DNA of 7,417 nucleotides from Candidatus Neomicrothrix sp. UBA4742 (lineage in GTDB: Bacteria > Actinomycetota > Acidimicrobiia > Acidimicrobiales > Acidimicrobilacustridaceae): positions 22,810 to 30,226 of the forward strand of contig DHIQ01000218.1 in the NCBI GenBank assembly GCA_002403895.1, read 5' to 3'. The notes below the pieces were generated by a model. The model worked only from the letters and a program-made list of their open reading frames with translations. It made no database searches and was not told where the DNA came from. Positions 6,566 through 7,417 of this stretch are shown piece after piece. The number at the start of each line of letters is the position of its first letter. The stretch's first letter is position 1. Made by a program: the position numbers and the translations under genes.

Positions 6566-7417
6566 ATGGGCGTCCAGGAGTGGCAGGAGGCCTTTGCGGC
6601 TGCCGAGCAGCGCGAGGTCCCGTTCGAGACGATGTCGGGCATGCCGGTCGACGCGCTCTACGGACCGCCCGGCGGTGACACCGCCGACGCGAGTGACTTC
6701 GTCGAGCGCATCGGATGGCCCGGGCAGTACCCGTACACCCGGGGCCCGTACGCCTCGATGTACCGATCCAAGTTGTGGACCATGCGGATGTTCGCCGGCT
6801 TCGGGACGGCCACCGACACGAACCAGCGGTTCCGGGATCTGCTTGCGGCCGGCGGGGACGGGCTCTCGACGGCGTTCGACCTGCCCACCCTGATGGGGCG
6901 CGACAGTGACGATCCGGTGGCCGAGGGCGAGGTGGGCAAGTGCGGGGTGGCGATCGACACGATGGCCGACATGGAGGACCTCTACGCCGACATCGACCTC
7001 GGGTCGGTCACCACCTCGATGACGATCAACTCTCCGGCTGCCGTCATCTTTGCCATGTACGTGGCCGTGGCCGAACAGACCGGCGTGCCCCGAGCCCGAC
7101 TCGGCGGGACCCTCCAGAACGACATCTTGAAGGAGTACCAGGCCCAGAAGGAGTTCGTGTTCCCACCTCGCCCGTCGATGCGGCTGGTGGCCGACACCAT
7201 CCGCTTCTGCGCCGCCGAGATGCCCCGATGGCACCCGGTGTCGATCTCGGGCTACCACATCCGGGAGGCGGGTTCGACGGCAGCGCAGGAGCTCGCCTTC
7301 ACTCTGGCCAACGCTTTCGCCTACGTGGAACTGGCCCAGGCGGCCGGTCTGGCGGTGGACGACTTCGCCCCCCGGCTCAGCTTCTTCTTCAACGCCCACA
7401 TCGACTTCTTCGAGGAG
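6566..7417 (+). CDS. icmA: B12-dependent acyl-CoA mutase large subunit, isobutyryl-CoA mutase type (3' partial)
   Basis: The first 284 residues run to the window end without a stop; IcmA-type subunits are about 560 residues. The visible part is the substrate-binding TIM barrel of the methylmalonyl-CoA mutase superfamily, with [10 protein letters not shown] (57-66), [10 protein letters not shown] (182-191), [11 protein letters not shown] (226-236) and FAPRLSFFF (267-275). Aligned with Propionibacterium MCM at a constant offset of 13, Y75, T85, R87, S114, H244, R283 and S285 are conserved as Y62, T72, R74, S101, H231, R270 and S272. The two specificity residues differ: MCM Tyr89 is F76 and MCM Arg207 is Q194, the Phe/Gln pair of isobutyryl-CoA mutase (IcmA F80/Q198). 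The expected reaction is reversible isobutyryl-CoA to n-butyryl-CoA rearrangement using adenosylcobalamin, linking valine and fatty-acid carbon. IcmA-type proteins lack the B12 domain and need a small partner (IcmB), not seen here. ATG 6566 is the first plausible start and follows a GATACT box. MCM-R82 is K69 here. Confidence 0.88.
   Translation, partial: MGVQEWQEAFAAAEQREVPFETMSGMPVDALYGPPGGDTADASDFVERIGWPGQYPYTRGPYASMYRSKLWTMRMFAGFGTATDTNQRFRDLLAAGGDGLSTAFDLPTLMGRDSDDPVAEGEVGKCGVAIDTMADMEDLYADIDLGSVTTSMTINSPAAVIFAMYVAVAEQTGVPRARLGGTLQNDILKEYQAQKEFVFPPRPSMRLVADTIRFCAAEMPRWHPVSISGYHIREAGSTAAQELAFTLANAFAYVELAQAAGLAVDDFAPRLSFFFNAHIDFFEE

Noticed and set aside
6497..7399. A 300-residue minus-strand frame opposite the mutase
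   Set aside because: The product is low-complexity and charged with no motif. The plus-strand frame is a clear acyl-CoA mutase through the window end.
6566..7417. Plain methylmalonyl-CoA mutase assignment
   Set aside because: The overall fold fits, but the residues equivalent to Tyr89 and Arg207 are Phe and Gln, which argues against a methylmalonyl-CoA substrate.
1..7417. A defence, CRISPR or mobile-element system
   Set aside because: No direct-repeat array, transposase, integrase, nuclease, methylase or toxin-antitoxin-like gene could be found on either strand.

Overview
The window is high-GC DNA with dense, GC-biased codon use. It looks like an actinobacterial chromosome, plausibly class Acidimicrobiia or a relative. 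That is an inference from four things: base composition, a short class II fructose-1,6-bisphosphatase (GlpX), an actinobacterial-type B12-dependent acyl-CoA mutase large subunit, and start codons lying 6-8 nt behind TANNNT-like -10 boxes, as expected for leaderless mRNAs. No tRNA, rRNA, CRISPR array, insertion sequence or phage gene was recognised.

Layout. Bases 1-2181 (+) hold the C-terminal 726 residues of a large secreted modular protein: a Cys/Asp-rich start, a beta-rich domain apparently split by a nested module, two cadherin-like (Big_9-type) repeats and a C-terminal bacterial L-type-lectin-like domain. A GC-rich hairpin terminator follows. Next come a small membrane protein of unknown function (2315-2896, +) and a classical short-chain dehydrogenase/reductase (2935-3780, +). 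The SDR meets glpX (4747-3758, -) tail to tail with a 23-bp coding overlap. Beyond a UUCG-capped hairpin, the minus strand carries a small secreted protein (5381-4902) and an FG-GAP/DxDGDG-repeat protein (6500-5589). Divergent from the latter, 65 bp away, begins a B12-dependent acyl-CoA mutase large subunit (6566 to the window end, +), cut off by the window.

How the genes relate. Two housekeeping metabolic genes (glpX for gluconeogenesis, the mutase for branched-chain acyl-CoA carbon skeletons) and a generic SDR sit among surface or secreted proteins. They do not form an obvious operon or a defence or mobile system. I did not find a clearly new multi-gene system. The most informative observation is that the mutase carries the Phe/Gln pair of isobutyryl-CoA mutase in place of the Tyr/Arg pair of methylmalonyl-CoA mutase, so a default 'methylmalonyl-CoA mutase' label would probably be wrong. 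Other points worth a look are the FG-GAP protein with no visible secretion signal, the nested domain in the lectin protein, and the run of leaderless-type starts.
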